Of a stretch of 64,000 nucleotides of DNA, positions 1 through 12,257 are shown one piece after another. Every line of letters starts with the position of its first letter. Within the stretch, counting starts at the first letter, position 1. The position numbers and the translations under genes are program-made. Under the pieces are notes generated by a model. That model saw nothing but the letters and a program-made list of their open reading frames with translations. It was not told the DNA's origin and did not search any database. The DNA is from Avena insularis (taxonomy: Eukaryota > Streptophyta > Magnoliopsida > Poales > Poaceae), in assembly GCA_023614405.1 (NCBI GenBank), contig JAJUPC010000040.1:1240001-1304000 (forward strand), given 5' to 3'.

Positions 1-1129
1 GGGCCTTGTGCCACTGGCCCAAAGTGGCCAGGGCACTTCCCCTTAGGCCCACGCAGGCCTCCGACAAGTGGGCCCACGTTGGTCCCACTCTGGAACCTTC
101 TAGAACCTTCCGGTACAATACCGATAAACTCCGAAACGATTCCGAAATCCAAAAACTGCTTTCCTTTATATGAATCTTATTCTCCAGACCATTCTGGAAC
201 CTCTCGTGATGTCATGGATCTCATCCGAGACTCCGAACAAAAACTCATAAACCAATTATCCATTCTATCCTAGCGTCGATGCACGTTAAGTGTGTGACCC
301 TACGGGTTCGAGAATATGCAGACATGATCTTCTATCAATAATCAACAGCGGGATATGGAAACCCATATTGAATCCCACATATTCATCGATAATCATATCG
401 GATGAACCACGATGCCAGGATTCAATTAATCCCATATATGTATTCCCTTCGTCACGCGATATTTTACTTGCCCGAGATTCGATCGTTGGTATCAGCATAC
501 CTAGTTCAATCTCGTTCATAGCATGTACTTTTCTCGTTTCGTAATCCGATATCACTTTGTGATTAACTCCTTAACCACGTGCTTGCAAGCAGTGTTGATA
601 TCGATTACCGAGTGGGCCCGAAGTATATCTCTCCGACTCGGGAGGGACAAATTCCATCTCGATACATACAACCCAACAAGTACTTTCCAATCACCTAAGA
701 GACACCTTTATGATCACCCTCACATAGGATGACGTTTGATGACCTCAAAGCTTTCTTCCGATACCAGGGAGTTGTATTATCTCATGGTCTAAGGAATACA
801 ATACTTGACATAAGAAAAGCTTCACAAAGATGAACACGATGACACGATCTAATTGCTCTGCTTAATTTGGGTATGTCCATCATATCATTCTCCTAATGAC
901 ATGATCTCATTATTAATCGACAACTCATGTCTATGGTTAGGAAACCTTAACCATCATTAATCAATGATCTAGTCCAAAGAGGCGTACTAGGGACACGGTG
1001 TTGTTCATAAACCACACAAGTATCAAAGTTTCTGCTTAATACAATTCTAGCATTGAATATAAACTTTATCATGAACAAGAATTATAATAATAACATCTTT
1101 ATTATTGCCTCTAGGGCATAATTCTAATA
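1..1129 (-). repeat. Element A 3' LTR (partial)
   Basis: This matches the complete LTR at 24382-25510 with scattered substitutions. Its inner edge reads TATTAGAATTATGCCC on the minus strand instead of the usual TGTTGGAATTATGCCC, so the terminal bases have mutated. The outer 0.6 kb, including the core promoter, lies to the left of the window. Short open frames within it have no homology I recognise. Confidence 0.92.
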
Positions 1130-1146
1130 GTCTCCCACTTGCACTA
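1130..1146 (-). other. Element A polypurine tract
   Basis: The minus strand reads AGTGCAAGTGGGAGAC directly before the 3' LTR. This is the purine-rich primer site for plus-strand DNA synthesis and is identical in B and C. Confidence 0.85.
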
Positions 1147-1157
1147 GAGTCAATAAT

Positions 1158-4100
1158 CTAGTTTACATCTGGCAACAATCTAACACCCATGGCATTAAGG
1201 TGCTGATCATGTTTTGCTCGTGGAAGAGGTTTAGTCAACGGATCTGCGACATTCAGATCCGTATGTACTTTGCTAATCTTTAGATCTCCATCTGCTATAT
1301 AATCTCGAATTATATGAAAACGGTAGTTGATGTGCTTGGTCTTTGGATGATATCTTGGTTCCTTAGCCAGTGCTATGGCGCCAGTGTTGTCGCACAATAT
1401 CTCAAGTGGGTCCAAGGCACTTGGAACCACACAAAGCTCAGTGATGAAGTTCCTGATCCAAACTCCTTCACTTGACGCTTCTGAAGCAGCCATGTATTCC
1501 GCTTCTATTGTAGATCTCACGATCACGCTTTGCTTGCAGTTTCTCCAGCTCACAACTCCACCATTCAAAATATAAACGTATCCTGTCTGAGATTTAGAAT
1601 CATCCGGGTCGGTGTCGAAACTAGCGTCGACGTAACCTTTTACGACGAGCTGCTCATCACCTCCATAGACCAAGAACATTTCTTTAGTCCTATTTAAATA
1701 CTTTAGGATGTTCTTTACGGCTGTCCAGTGTTCCACTCCTGGATCACTTTGGTATCTGCTTGTCAAACCAAGAGCATTGGACACGTCCGGTCTAGTACAT
1801 AGCATGGCATACATGATAGAACCTATGGCCGAGGCATATGGCACTTTGCTCATAGTATCTCTATCTTTTACCATAGCTGGACACTGAGCCTTGCTCAATA
1901 TCTCACTTGACAACATGGGCAATGAACCTTTCTTTGCTTTATCCATTCTGAAACTTTTTAGAACTTTGTCTAGATATGTACTTTGGCTTAAAGCTATTAG
2001 GCGTCTTTGTCTATCTCTATAGATTTTGATGCCTAATATATAAAAAGCTTCTCCTAGGTCTTTCATTGAAAAACATTTATTCAAATAACTATTCACATCG
2101 TTAAGCATACCAATGTCATTTCCAATAATCAATATGTCATCCACATATAGTACTAAAAATGTCACCGAGCTCCCACTCACTTTCTTGTAGATACAAGCTT
2201 CGTAGCAATTTGGAACAAATCCAAAACTCTTGATCACTTGATCAAAACGAAGGTTCCAACTCCGAGATGCTTGCTTCAGTCCATAAATGGAACGCTAAAG
2301 TTTGCACACCTTATTAGCATCCTTAGGATCGACAAAACCTTCGGGCTGCATCATATACAACTCTTCATCAATGTTGCCATTGAGGAACGCAGTCTTGACA
2401 TCCATCTGCCATATTTCATAATCATGAAATGCAGCAATTGCTAATAAAATCCGAATGGACTTAAACATCGCTACGGGAGAGAAAGTCTCATCGTAGTCAA
2501 CACCTTGACCTTGCCGAAACCCTTTTGCGACAAGCCGAGCTTTATAGATAGTAACATTACCATCCGCGTCCGTTTTCTTCTTGAAAATCCATTTGCACTC
2601 AACGGCCTTACGGTCGCTAGGAGGGTCCACCAAAGTCCATACTTGGTTTTCGCCATGGATCCCAATTGGATTTCATGGCCTCTAGCCATTTCTCGAGTCC
2701 GGCTCATCATTGCTTCCTCATAGTTCATGTGTTCACCGTTGTTCAACAACAAGACGGTTAAGAAGACAGGTTGCCGCATTCATTCAGGAGTGGCACGTGA
2801 CCTTGTCGACTACGCAAGTTCAGTAGTAGCATCGTCAAGTTTCATGATCCTCGCCATTAGCTTCCTCTCTTGTTGGTGCGTACACCCGAACAATTTCAGG
2901 TGCTGCGCTACTCTCCAACTCGAGAGAAGGTTCAATAACCTCGTCTAGCTCTACCTTCCTCCCACTCACTTCTTTCGAGAGAAACTCCTTCTCAAGAAAG
3001 GATCCGTTCTTTGCAACAAACACTTTGCCTTCGGATCTGTGGTAGAAGGTATACCCAATTGTTTCCTTAGGGTATCCTATGAAGACGCATTTCTCTGCTT
3101 TGGGTTCGAGCTTGTCTGGCATCAACTTCTTGATGTAAGCTTCGCATCCCCAAACTTTAAGAAACGACAACTTAGGTTTAGCACCAAACCATAGTTCATA
3201 CGGTATCGTCTCAACGGATTTAGATGGTGCCCTATTTAAAGTGAATGTTGCGGTTTCTAATGCATAACCCCAAAATGATAACGGCAAATCTGTAAGAGAC
3301 ATCATTGATCGCACCATATCTAATAGAGTTCGATTCCCTGCTCGTACACACCATTCATTGCGTGTGGTGTTCGGTATGGAGTTGAAAACGATTCCGCTTA
3401 CTTTAAGATGCGTGAGAAAATCATAACTCAAATATTCACCTCCATGATCAGATCGTAGAAATTTAATTTTACTGTTACGATGGTTTTCCACTTGGTTCTG
3501 AAATTCTTTGAACTTTTCAAACGTTTCAGATTTATGTTTCATTAAATAGATATACCCATATCTACTTAAGTCATCAGTAAAAGTGAGAAAATAGCGATAT
3601 CCACCGCGCGTCGAAACACTCATTGGTCCGCATACATCGGTATGTATGATTTCCAATAAGTCCATTGCTCGCTCCATTTTTCCGGAGAATGGGGTTTTGA
3701 TCATCTTTCCCATGAGGCACGGCTCGCACGTGTCAAATGATTCAAAATCAAGAGACTCCAAAAGTCCATCAGAATGGAGTTTCTTCATGCGTTTTACACC
3801 AATATGACCTAGATGGCAGTGCCACAAATAAGTCGGATTATCACTCTCTACTTTGCATCTATTAGCCTCAATGTTATGGATGTGCGTTTCATTGCTTTCG
3901 AGATTCAGAAGAAATAAACCATTCACAACAGGTGCATGACCATAAAAGATGTTATTCATATAAATAGAACAACCATTATTCTCTGATTTAAATGAATAAC
4001 CGTCTTGCAATAAACACGATCTAGATATAATGTTCATGCTCAACGCAGGCACATAATAACACTTATTAAGGTTTAAAACTAATCCCGAAGGTAAAACTAA

Positions 4101-4339
4101 GGAGAGCGTGCTAACGACCATCACATCAACTTTTGATCCATTGCCAACGCGCATTGTCACCTCATCCCTTGCTAGCCGCCGTCTATTCCGTAGCTCCTGT
4201 TTCGAGTTACAAATATTAGCAACTGAACCAGTATCATATACCCAGGCACTACAACGAGCGCTAGTAAGATAAACATCAATAACATGTATATCAAATATAC
4301 CTTTAATGGTGCCAGCCTTCTTGTCCGCTAAGTACTTCG
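1158..4339 (-). pseudogene. Element A pol: protease, integrase, reverse transcriptase, RNase H (broken)
   Basis: This is the pol part of the Copia polyprotein, which would cut the polyprotein, integrate the cDNA and copy RNA to DNA. The frame enters from B's insertion point. The protease motif DTGS is at 4235-4224. The integrase HHCC finger runs from WHCHLGH (about 3830-3804) to CEPC (about 3735). The first catalytic Asp is in HTDVCGP (about 3640) and the second in RSDHGGEY (about 3455). The RT motif YVDD is at 2147-2136, and RNase H follows to the stop at 1158-1160. Breaks are frameshifts in the linker at about 2630-2840, a TAG stop at 2295-2297, and a scrambled stretch near 3335-3380 that removes the third integrase catalytic residue. 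It is related throughout to B's copy. It cannot yield a working polyprotein as written. Confidence 0.9.
4335..4339. repeat. Target-site duplication of B, left (CTTCG)
   Basis: CTTCG precedes the 5' LTR of B and recurs at 21773-21777. The intact related site CGAAG within B itself (8078-8082) shows the uninterrupted sequence. Confidence 0.93.
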
Positions 4340-6061
4340 TGTTGGAATTATGCCCTAGAGGCAATAATAAAGATGTTATTATTATAATTCTTATTCATGA
4401 TAAAGTTTATATTCCATGCTAGAATTGTATTAAGCGGAAACTTTGATACTTGTGTGGTTTATGAACAACACCGTGTCCCTAGTACGCCTCTATGGACTAG
4501 CTCATTGATTAATGATGGTTAAGGTTCCTAACCATAGACATGAGTTGTCGATTAATAATGAGATCATGTCATTAGGAGAATGATATGATGGACATACCCA
4601 AATCAAGCAGAGCAGTTAGATCGTGTCATCGTGTTCATCTTTGCGAAGCTTTTTCTTATGTCAAATATTGTATTCCTTAGACCATGAGATAATACAACTC
4701 CCTGGTATCGGAAGAAAGCTTTGAGGTCATCAAACATCATCCTATGTGAGGGTGATCATAAAGGTGTCTCTCAGGTGATCGGAAAATACTTGTTGGGTTG
4801 TATGTATCGAGATGGGATTTGTCCCTCCCAAGTCGGAGAGATATACTTCGGGCCCACTCATTAATCGATATCAACACCGCTTGCAAGCACGTGGTTAAGG
4901 AGTTGATCACAAAGTGATATCGGATTACAGAACGAGTAAAGTACTTGCCGTGAACGAGATTGAACTAGGTATGCCGATACCGACGATCGAATCTCGGGCA
5001 AGTAAAATATCGTGTGACGAAGGGAATATATATATGGGATTAATTGAATCCTGGCATCATGGTTCATCCGATATGATCATCGATGAGTATGTTGGAGTCA
5101 ATATGGGTTTCTAGACCCCGCTGTTGATTATTGATAGAAGATCATGTCTGCATATTCTCGAACCCGTAGGGTCACACACTTAACGTGTCTCGACACTAGG
5201 ATAGAATGGATAATTGGTTTATGAGTTTTTTTTTGGAGTCTCGGATGAGATCCAGGACGTCACGAGAGGTTCTGGAATGGTCCGGACAATAAGATTCATA
5301 TAAGGCAAAGCAGTTTTTGGATTTCGGAATTGTTTCGGATTGTTCGGTATTGTACCGGAAGCTTCTAGAACCTTCCGGAGTGGGACCAACATGGCCCCAC
5401 TTGTCGGGAGGGGGAGTGGGCCTACGAGGGAGTGCCCTGGCCGCATTGGGCCAGGGGCACAAGGCCCCATAGTCCCAGCCGGCCAAGCCCTAGGGGAAAC
5501 CCTAGGGAGAGCTTCTAGAAGGATGGGGAAAACTTGCCCCCCACTCCAACCCTTGGGGCCACCGCCCTAGGGCTTGGAGGAGGGGCCAAGGGGGCCGGCC
5601 AGCCCCCTATATATAGAGGGCAGGGGCGCAGCCCTCCTCCCCTACTCCTTCAACCCTAGCCTCCATAATGCTGCCCTCCAGATCTCTCTCTCTCCCGACT
5701 GCGCGTAGGCAAAGCCCTGCCGTAGAAACTCTCCACCTTTGCACCACGCCGTCGTGTTGTAGATCCAATCTATCTCTCCACCCCACTTTATGGACCAAGG
5801 AAGGAGGAGACATAGAGGTGCCTTACATGTGCATCTCTCGGAGCCATCGCCACTTGCTGTGTTGGATCAGATCGGATCGCGAGGAGGAGAAGCTAGTACG
5901 ACTACATCAACCACGCCCGCTGAACGTTCACTGTTGTAATCTTCAAAGGTATGAAGATCTCATCTATCCCCCCTTGTTGTTTGCATCTCCTAGATTAGAT
6001 CCTGGCTTTCCCGTTCGCATCCGTAGAATTTTTTTGATTTACTATGCTGCGAAACCCTTCA
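4340..6061 (+). repeat. Element B 5' LTR
   Basis: This is 1,722 bp, from TGTTGGAATTATGCC to ...ACCCTTCA. It holds the promoter and the transcript ends. It contains the unoccupied version of C's target, GGACC at 5383-5387. Confidence 0.95.
5608..5615 (+). promoter_or_regulatory. TATA box of element B 5' LTR
   Basis: TATATATA follows a GC-rich stretch and precedes a leader-like region, as expected for the LTR core promoter. The matching site in the 3' LTR is at 21316-21323. The assignment is from sequence only. Confidence 0.7.
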
Positions 6062-6062
6062 G

Positions 6063-6074
6063 TGGTATCAGAGC
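6063..6074 (+). other. Element B primer binding site
   Basis: TGGTATCAGAGC lies one base after the LTR. It is complementary to the 3' end of initiator methionine tRNA and primes minus-strand cDNA synthesis. Confidence 0.93.
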
Positions 6075-7284
6075 TAGATCTATGCGTAGATGTGTTTCAC
6101 GAGTAGAACGCAACATGCTTGTTGCGGGCGTTGATGTTTTCTGTTGCAAGCCTCTTGTTTGTGTACTTCTTATGACGCGGGATAGTGAGTTCGAAGCAGT
6201 CCAGGCCAACTTTACGCGACCTCGTTCGCGAGACCGGCTCCGCACTTGACGTGTGGCTTGTTCCACACATGCGGCTGGTGGATGCCAGTTTCTCTCACTA
6301 TAGTTGTCATGGGATTTACACCGGATGTTGGCAACCATAATATCACCGTTGTGGCTTTCCGTAGGTAAGAATCGTTCTTAGCTTGTTACTCCCATAAGCC
6401 ACGTAAAACATGCAACAACAAAGTAGAGGCGTCTAACTTGTTTTTGCAGGGAGTGTTTCTGTGATATGGTGTGGCCCAAGATATGATGTGTATGTTGTAT
6501 GCAATGATCATGTTTTGTAATATTTCACGACTTGCATGTCGATGAGTACACAACCGGCAGGAGCCATATGGTTGTCTTTATAATTGTGTATGACCTGCGT
6601 GTCAACTTCTTATACGCCATGTAATAGCTTTGCTTTATCGCTAAGTAGTTAGCAATAGTTGTAGTTGCTATTCGTGGTGGAGGCAATCATGGTGGAGTGA
6701 TGGAGATCATGCTGGGCACGCACAAGATGGAGATCATTGCACGGAGATTGGCTATACCATGTCACATAAAATTATATGCATGTGATGTTTATCCTTTTAT
6801 GTATCTTATTATGCTTAGATCGCGACGGTAGCATTATAAGATGATTAATCACTTAAAGGTCAATATAAATCTGTGTTCTCCCCATGTATGCACCGTTGCG
6901 AAAGTTCGTCGTGTTCAAGCATCACGTGATGATCGGGTGCTATAAACTCTACGTTCACATACAACGGGTGCAAGCCAGTTTTGCACATGTGGAAATACTT
7001 GGGTTTGACTTGACGAGCCTAGCATGTACAGACATGGCCTCGGAACACACGAACCGAAAGGTTAAGCATGAGTCATATGAATGATATGATCGACACTTTG
7101 TTCTCCACCATTGAAACCACATCTCTTCTCGTGAAGATCGGATTAGGTGTGGTGAATTTGGATCATGTTCACTAAACAACTTGAGGGATGTTGAATTTAG
7201 TGGGAGTTCATCTAGTAATTTGATTAAGTTGAACTAGTTATCATGAACATAGTCTAAATTGTACTTGAAAATTTTATAGATCAA
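6075..7284 (+). other. Element B untranslated leader
   Basis: These 1.2 kb between the primer site and the gag start contain no credible coding frame. They would be expected to carry packaging signals. The same leader recurs in A (22566-23772) in reverse. Confidence 0.75.
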
Positions 7285-8088
7285 ATGGCTAAGTCCAACT
7301 TCAACTTCAACGTTTTTGCTGAGAAAGAAAAGCTTAAGAACAATGGGTCTAACTTCACCAACTGGTTCCGTAATCTGAGAATCGTTCTCTCTGGCGGACA
7401 AAAGGACTATGTCCTTGAGAAAGCGCTAGGTGACGCCCTTGCTGTAGATGCGCCGGCTGATGAGAAAGCTGTTTATCAGTCGCGCAAGGATGATTATGGT
7501 GTGATTAAGAGCACCATGTTGTTTGCTATGGAATCAGACCTTCAAAATCGTTTTGAGGAGTTCCCCGGGCCCTTTGAGATTCTTGAGGAACTGAAAACTA
7601 TGTTTCAGACTCAGGCCCATTCTGAGAGATATGAGATCTCTCAGAAATTCTTTAACTGCAAGATGGAGGAAGGGAGTTCCGTTAGTGAGCACGCCATTAA
7701 GATGTCGGGCTACACTCAACGCCTTGAGCAACTGGACTGCAAGATTCCAGAGGAGCTCAAGATTGACAGAGTTCTGCAATCACTCCCTCCTAGCTACAAA
7801 GGTTTTGTAGTTACTCATAATCAGATTGGTTCCACTGATATGATCACTGAGCTCTTCGCTAAGCTGAAAGCTGCAGAGGTGGACATCAAGAAAGATAATC
7901 ATGTGTTGATGGTCAACAAGCCCTCCAGCTTTAATAAAGGTAAGGGTGCAAAGAAGCCCTTCAAGAAGGGCAGCGGCAAGCGCGTTGCCCCTGTAGAGAA
8001 GAAGCTCAAGTTTGGACCTAAGCCAGACACTGAGTGCTTCTATTGCAAGGACAAGGGTCACTAGAAGCGCAACTGTCCGAAGTACTTA
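7285..8088 (+). pseudogene. Element B gag (nucleocapsid/capsid), stop in zinc knuckle
   Basis: Gag forms the virus-like particle that packages element RNA. The ATG at 7285 (MAKSNFNFNVF) opens about 260 codons. The capsid-like region includes LKNNGSNFTNWF near the start and PPSYKGFVVTHNQ later. A lysine-rich stretch follows, and then the CCHC knuckle with Cys at 8035 and 8044, His at 8059 and Cys at 8074. The codon after the His is TAG (8062-8064), where A's copy has Trp (GHWKRNC); this single substitution ends the frame. The same frame then continues directly into protease, as Copia gag-pol is one fused frame. Apart from this stop, gag looks complete. Confidence 0.92.
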
Positions 8089-11000
8089 GCGGACAAGAAG
8101 GCTGGCACCATTAAAGGTATATTTGATATACATGTTATTGATGTTTACCTTACTAGCGCTCATTGTAGTGCCTGGGTATTTGATACTGGTTCAGTTGCTA
8201 ATATTTGTAACTCGAAACAGGATCTACGGAATAGACGGCGGCTAGCAAGGGATGAGGTGACGATGCGCGTTGGCAACAGATCAAGAGTTGATGTGATGGC
8301 CGTCGACACGCTCTCCTTAGTTTTACCTTCGGGGTTAGTTTTAAACCTTAATAAGTGTTATTATGTGCCTGCGTTGAGCATGAACATTATATCTGGATCG
8401 TGTTTATCGCAAGACGGTTATTCATTTAAATCGGAGAATAATGGTTGTTCTATTTATATGAGTAACATCTTTTATGGTCATGCACCTGCTATGAATGGTT
8501 TATTTCTTCTGAATCTCGAAAGCAATGAAACACACATCCATAACATTGAGGCTAAGAGATGCAAAGTAGATAGTGATAATTCGACTTATTTGTGGCACTG
8601 CCATCTAGGTCATATTGGTGTAAAACGCATGAAGAAACTCCATTCTGATAGACTTTTGGAGTCTCTTGATTTTGAATCATTTGACACGTGCGAGCCGTGC
8701 CTCATGGGCAAGATGATCAAAACCCCGTTCTCCGGAATGATGGAGCGAGCAACAGTCTTGTTGGAAATCATACATACCGATGTATGCGGACCAATGAGTG
8801 TTTCGACGCGCGGTGGATATCGCTATTTTCTCACTTTTACTGATGACTTAAGTAGATATGGGTATATCTATTTAATGAAACATAAATCTAAAACGTTTGA
8901 AAAGTTCAAAGAATTTCAGAACAAAGTGGAAAACCATCGTACCAGGAAAATTAAATTTCTACGATCCGATCGTGGAGGTGAATATTTGAGTTATGATTTT
9001 CTCACGCATCTTAAAGCAAGCGGAATCGTTTCGCAACTCACGCCACCCAGAACACCACAGCACAATGGTGTGTCTGAACGCCGGAATTGAACTCTATTAG
9101 ATATGGTGCGATCGATGATGTCTCTTACAGATTTGCCGTTATCATTTTGGGGTTATGCATTAGAAACCGCTGCATTCACTTTAAATAGGGCACCATCTAA
9201 ATCCATTGAGATGACACCGTATGAACTGTGGTTTGGTGCTAAACCTAAGTTGTCGTTTCTTAAAGTTTGGGGATGCGAAGCTTACGTCAAGAAGTTGATG
9301 CCGGACAAGATCGAACCCAAAGCGGAGAAATGCGTCTTCATAGGATACCCTAAGGAAACGATTGGGTATACCTTCTACCACAGATCCGAAGGCAAAGTGT
9401 TTGTCGCAAAGAACAAATCCTTTCTTGAGAAGGAGTTTCTCTCGAAAGAAGTGAGTGGGAGGAAGGTAGAGCTAGATGAGGTTATTGAACCTTCTCTCGA
9501 GTTGGAGAGTAGCGCAGCACCTGAAATTGTTCCAATGCCGTCTGCACCAACAAGAGAGGAAGCTAATGACGAGGATCATGAAACTTTGAACGATGCTACT
9601 GCTGAACGTCGCAGGTCGACAAGGTCGCGTGCCCCTCCTGAGTGGTACGGCAACCCTGTCTTAACTGTCTTGTTAGTAGACAACAGTGAACCTGCGAACT
9701 ATGAGGAAGCAATGATGAGCCCAGAATCTGAGAAATGGCTAGAGGCCATGAAATCCGAATTGGGATCCATGAGCGAAAACCAAGTATGGACTTTGGTGGA
9801 CCCTCCTAGCGATCGTAAGGCCATTGAGTGCAAATGGATTTTCAAGAAGAAAACGGGAGCGGATGGTAATGTTACTGTCTATAAAGCTCGACTTGTTAGC
9901 AATTGCTGTGTTTCATGATTATGAAATATGGCAGATGGATGTCAAGACTGCGTTCCTCAATGGCAATATTGATGAAGAGTTGTATATGACGCAGCCCGAA
10001 GGTTTTGTCGATCCTAAGGATGCTGATAAGGTGTGCAAACTTCAGCGTTCCATTTATGGACTGAAGCAAGCATCTCGGAGTTGGAACCTTCGTTTTGATC
10101 AAGTGATTAAGAGCTTTGGATTTGTTCCAAATTTCTACGAAGCTTGTATCTACAAGAAAGTGAGTGGGAGCTCAGTGACATTTTTGGTACTATATGTGGA
10201 TGACATATTGATTATCGGAAATGACATTGACATGCTTAACAATGTGAAGAGTTATTTGAACAAATGTTTTTCCATGAAAGACCTAGGGGAAGCTGATTAT
10301 ATATTGGGCATCAAAATCTATAGAGATAGACAAAGACGCCTGATAGCTTTAAGCCAAAGTACATACCTAGACAAAGTTCTGAAAAGGTTCAGAATGGATA
10401 AGGCAAAGAAAGGTTCAGTGCCTATGTTGTCAGGTAAGATATTGAGCAGGCTCGAGGTTCAGCTACGGTAAACGATAGAGAAGCTATGAGGAAAGTGCCT
10501 TATGCCTCGGCCATAGGATCTATCATGTATGCCATGCTATGTACTAGACCGGATGTGTCCAATGCTCTTAGTTTGACGAGCAGATACCAAAGTGATCCAG
10601 GATTGGAACACTGGACAGCCGTGAAGAACATCCTAAAGTATTTAAATAGAACTAAATAAATGTTCTTAGTCTATGGAGGTGATGAATAGCTCGTCGTAAA
10701 TGGTTACGTCGATGCCAGTTTCGACACCTACAAGGATGATTCTAAATCTCAGACAGGATACCTTTATATTTTGAATGGAGGAGCTGTGAGCTGGAGAAGC
10801 TGCAAGCAAAGCGTGATCGCGGGATCTACAGTAGAAGCGGAATACATGGCTGCTGCAGAAGCGTCAAGTGAAGGAGTTTGGATCAGGAACTTCATCACTG
10901 AGCTTGGTGTGGTTCCAAGTGCCTTGGACCCACTGGAGATATTGTGTGACAACACTGGCGCCATAGCACTAGCTAAGGAACCAAGATATCATCCAAAGAC

Positions 11001-11181
11001 CAAGAATATCAACCGCAAGTTTCATATAATTCGAGATTATATAACAGATGGAGATCTGAAGATTAGCAAAGTACATACGGATCTGAATGTCGCAGATGCG
11101 TTGACTAAACCTCTTCCACGAGCAAAAAATGATCAGCACCTTAGTGCCATGGGTGTTAGATTGTTGCCAGATGTAAACTAG
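8089..11181 (+). pseudogene. Element B pol: protease, integrase, RT, RNase H (broken)
   Basis: It continues the gag frame. Protease DTGS is at 8182-8193. The integrase HHCC finger is at about 8593-8700, with catalytic Asp in HTDVCGP (about 8768-8788), the second Asp in RSDRGGEY, and the Glu of VSERRN at 9076-9078. All three are present, but TGA at 9088-9090 follows at once. RT begins about 9770. About 85 bp present in A's copy are missing at about 9896, which deletes part of the RT palm entrance and shifts the frame. YVDD is at 10193-10204. Another frameshift lies at about 10440-10480, and stops in the RT-RNase H connection at about 10657 and 10687. RNase H is open from 10771 to the stop at 11179-11181. 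The gene order and motifs are those of Angela-lineage Copia. Confidence 0.92.
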
Positions 11182-11193
11182 ATTATTGACTCT

Positions 11194-11209
11194 AGTGCAA
11201 GTGGGAGAC
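11194..11209 (+). other. Element B polypurine tract
   Basis: AGTGCAAGTGGGAGAC directly precedes the 3' LTR start TGTTGGAATTATGCC at 11210. Confidence 0.88.
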
Positions 11210-12257
11210 TGTTGGAATTATGCCCTAGAGGCAATAATAAAGATGTTATTATTATAATTCTTGTTCATGATAAAGTTTATATTCCATGCTAGAATTGTAT
11301 TAAGCGGAAACTTTGATACTTGTGTGGTTTATGAACAACACCGTGTCCCTAGTACGCCTCTATGGACTAGCTCATTGATTAATGATGGTTAAGGTTTCCT
11401 AACCATAGACATGAGTTGTCGATTAATAATGAGATCATGTCATTAGGAGAATGATATGATGGACATACCCAAATCAAGCAGAGCAATTAGATTGTGTCAT
11501 CGTGTTCATCTTTGCGAAGATTTTCTTATGTCAAGTGTTGTATTCCTTAGACCATGAGATAATACAACTCCCTGGTATCGGAAGAAAGCTTTGAGGTCAT
11601 CAAACGTCATCCTATGTGAGGGTGATCATAAAGGTGTCTCTCAGGTGATCGGAAAATACTTGTTGGGTTGTATGTATCGAGATGGGATTTGTCCCTCCCA
11701 AGCCGGAGAGATATACTTCGGGCCCACTCGGTAATCAATATCAACACTGCTTGCAAGCACGTGGTTAAGGAGTTGATCACAAAGTGGTATCGGATTACGG
11801 AACTAGTAAAGTACTTGCCGTGAACAAGATTGAACTAGGTATGCCGATACCGACGATTGAATCTCGGGCAAGTAAAATATCGTGTGACGAAGGGAATATA
11901 TATATGGGATTAATTGAATCCTGGCATCGTGGTTCATCCGATATGATCATTGATGAGTATGTGGGAGTCAATATGGGTTTCCAGACCCCGTTGTTGATTA
12001 TTGATAGAAGATCATGTCTGCATATTCTCGAACCCGTAGGGTCACACACTTAACGTGTCTCGACGCTAGGATAGAATGGATAATTGGTTTATGAGTTTTT
12101 GTTCGGAGTCTCGGATGAGATCCAGGACGTCACGAGAGGTTCCGGAATGGTCCGGAGAATAAGATTCATATAAGGCAAAGCAGTTTTTGGATTTCAGAAT
12201 TGTTTCGTATTGTTCGGTATTGTACCGGAAGCTTCTAGAACCTTCCGGAGTGGGACC
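11210..12257 (+). repeat. Element B 3' LTR, first part
   Basis: It matches 4340-5387 of the 5' LTR. It ends in GGACC (12253-12257), the target duplicated by C, and resumes after C at 21097. Confidence 0.95.
12253..12257. repeat. Target-site duplication of C, left (GGACC)
   Basis: GGACC is repeated at 21092-21096. The unoccupied site is visible in the sister LTR at 5383-5387, which proves the insertion. Confidence 0.95.

Noticed and set aside
1375..1575. Plus-strand frame similar to minus-strand frame at 10764-10964
   Set aside because: Both are antisense shadows of RNase H in elements A and B.
5668..6249. Open frame of 193 codons across the end of B's 5' LTR and the primer site
   Set aside because: It runs across the LTR edge and primer binding site, has no family motif, and is not open in the other LTR copies.
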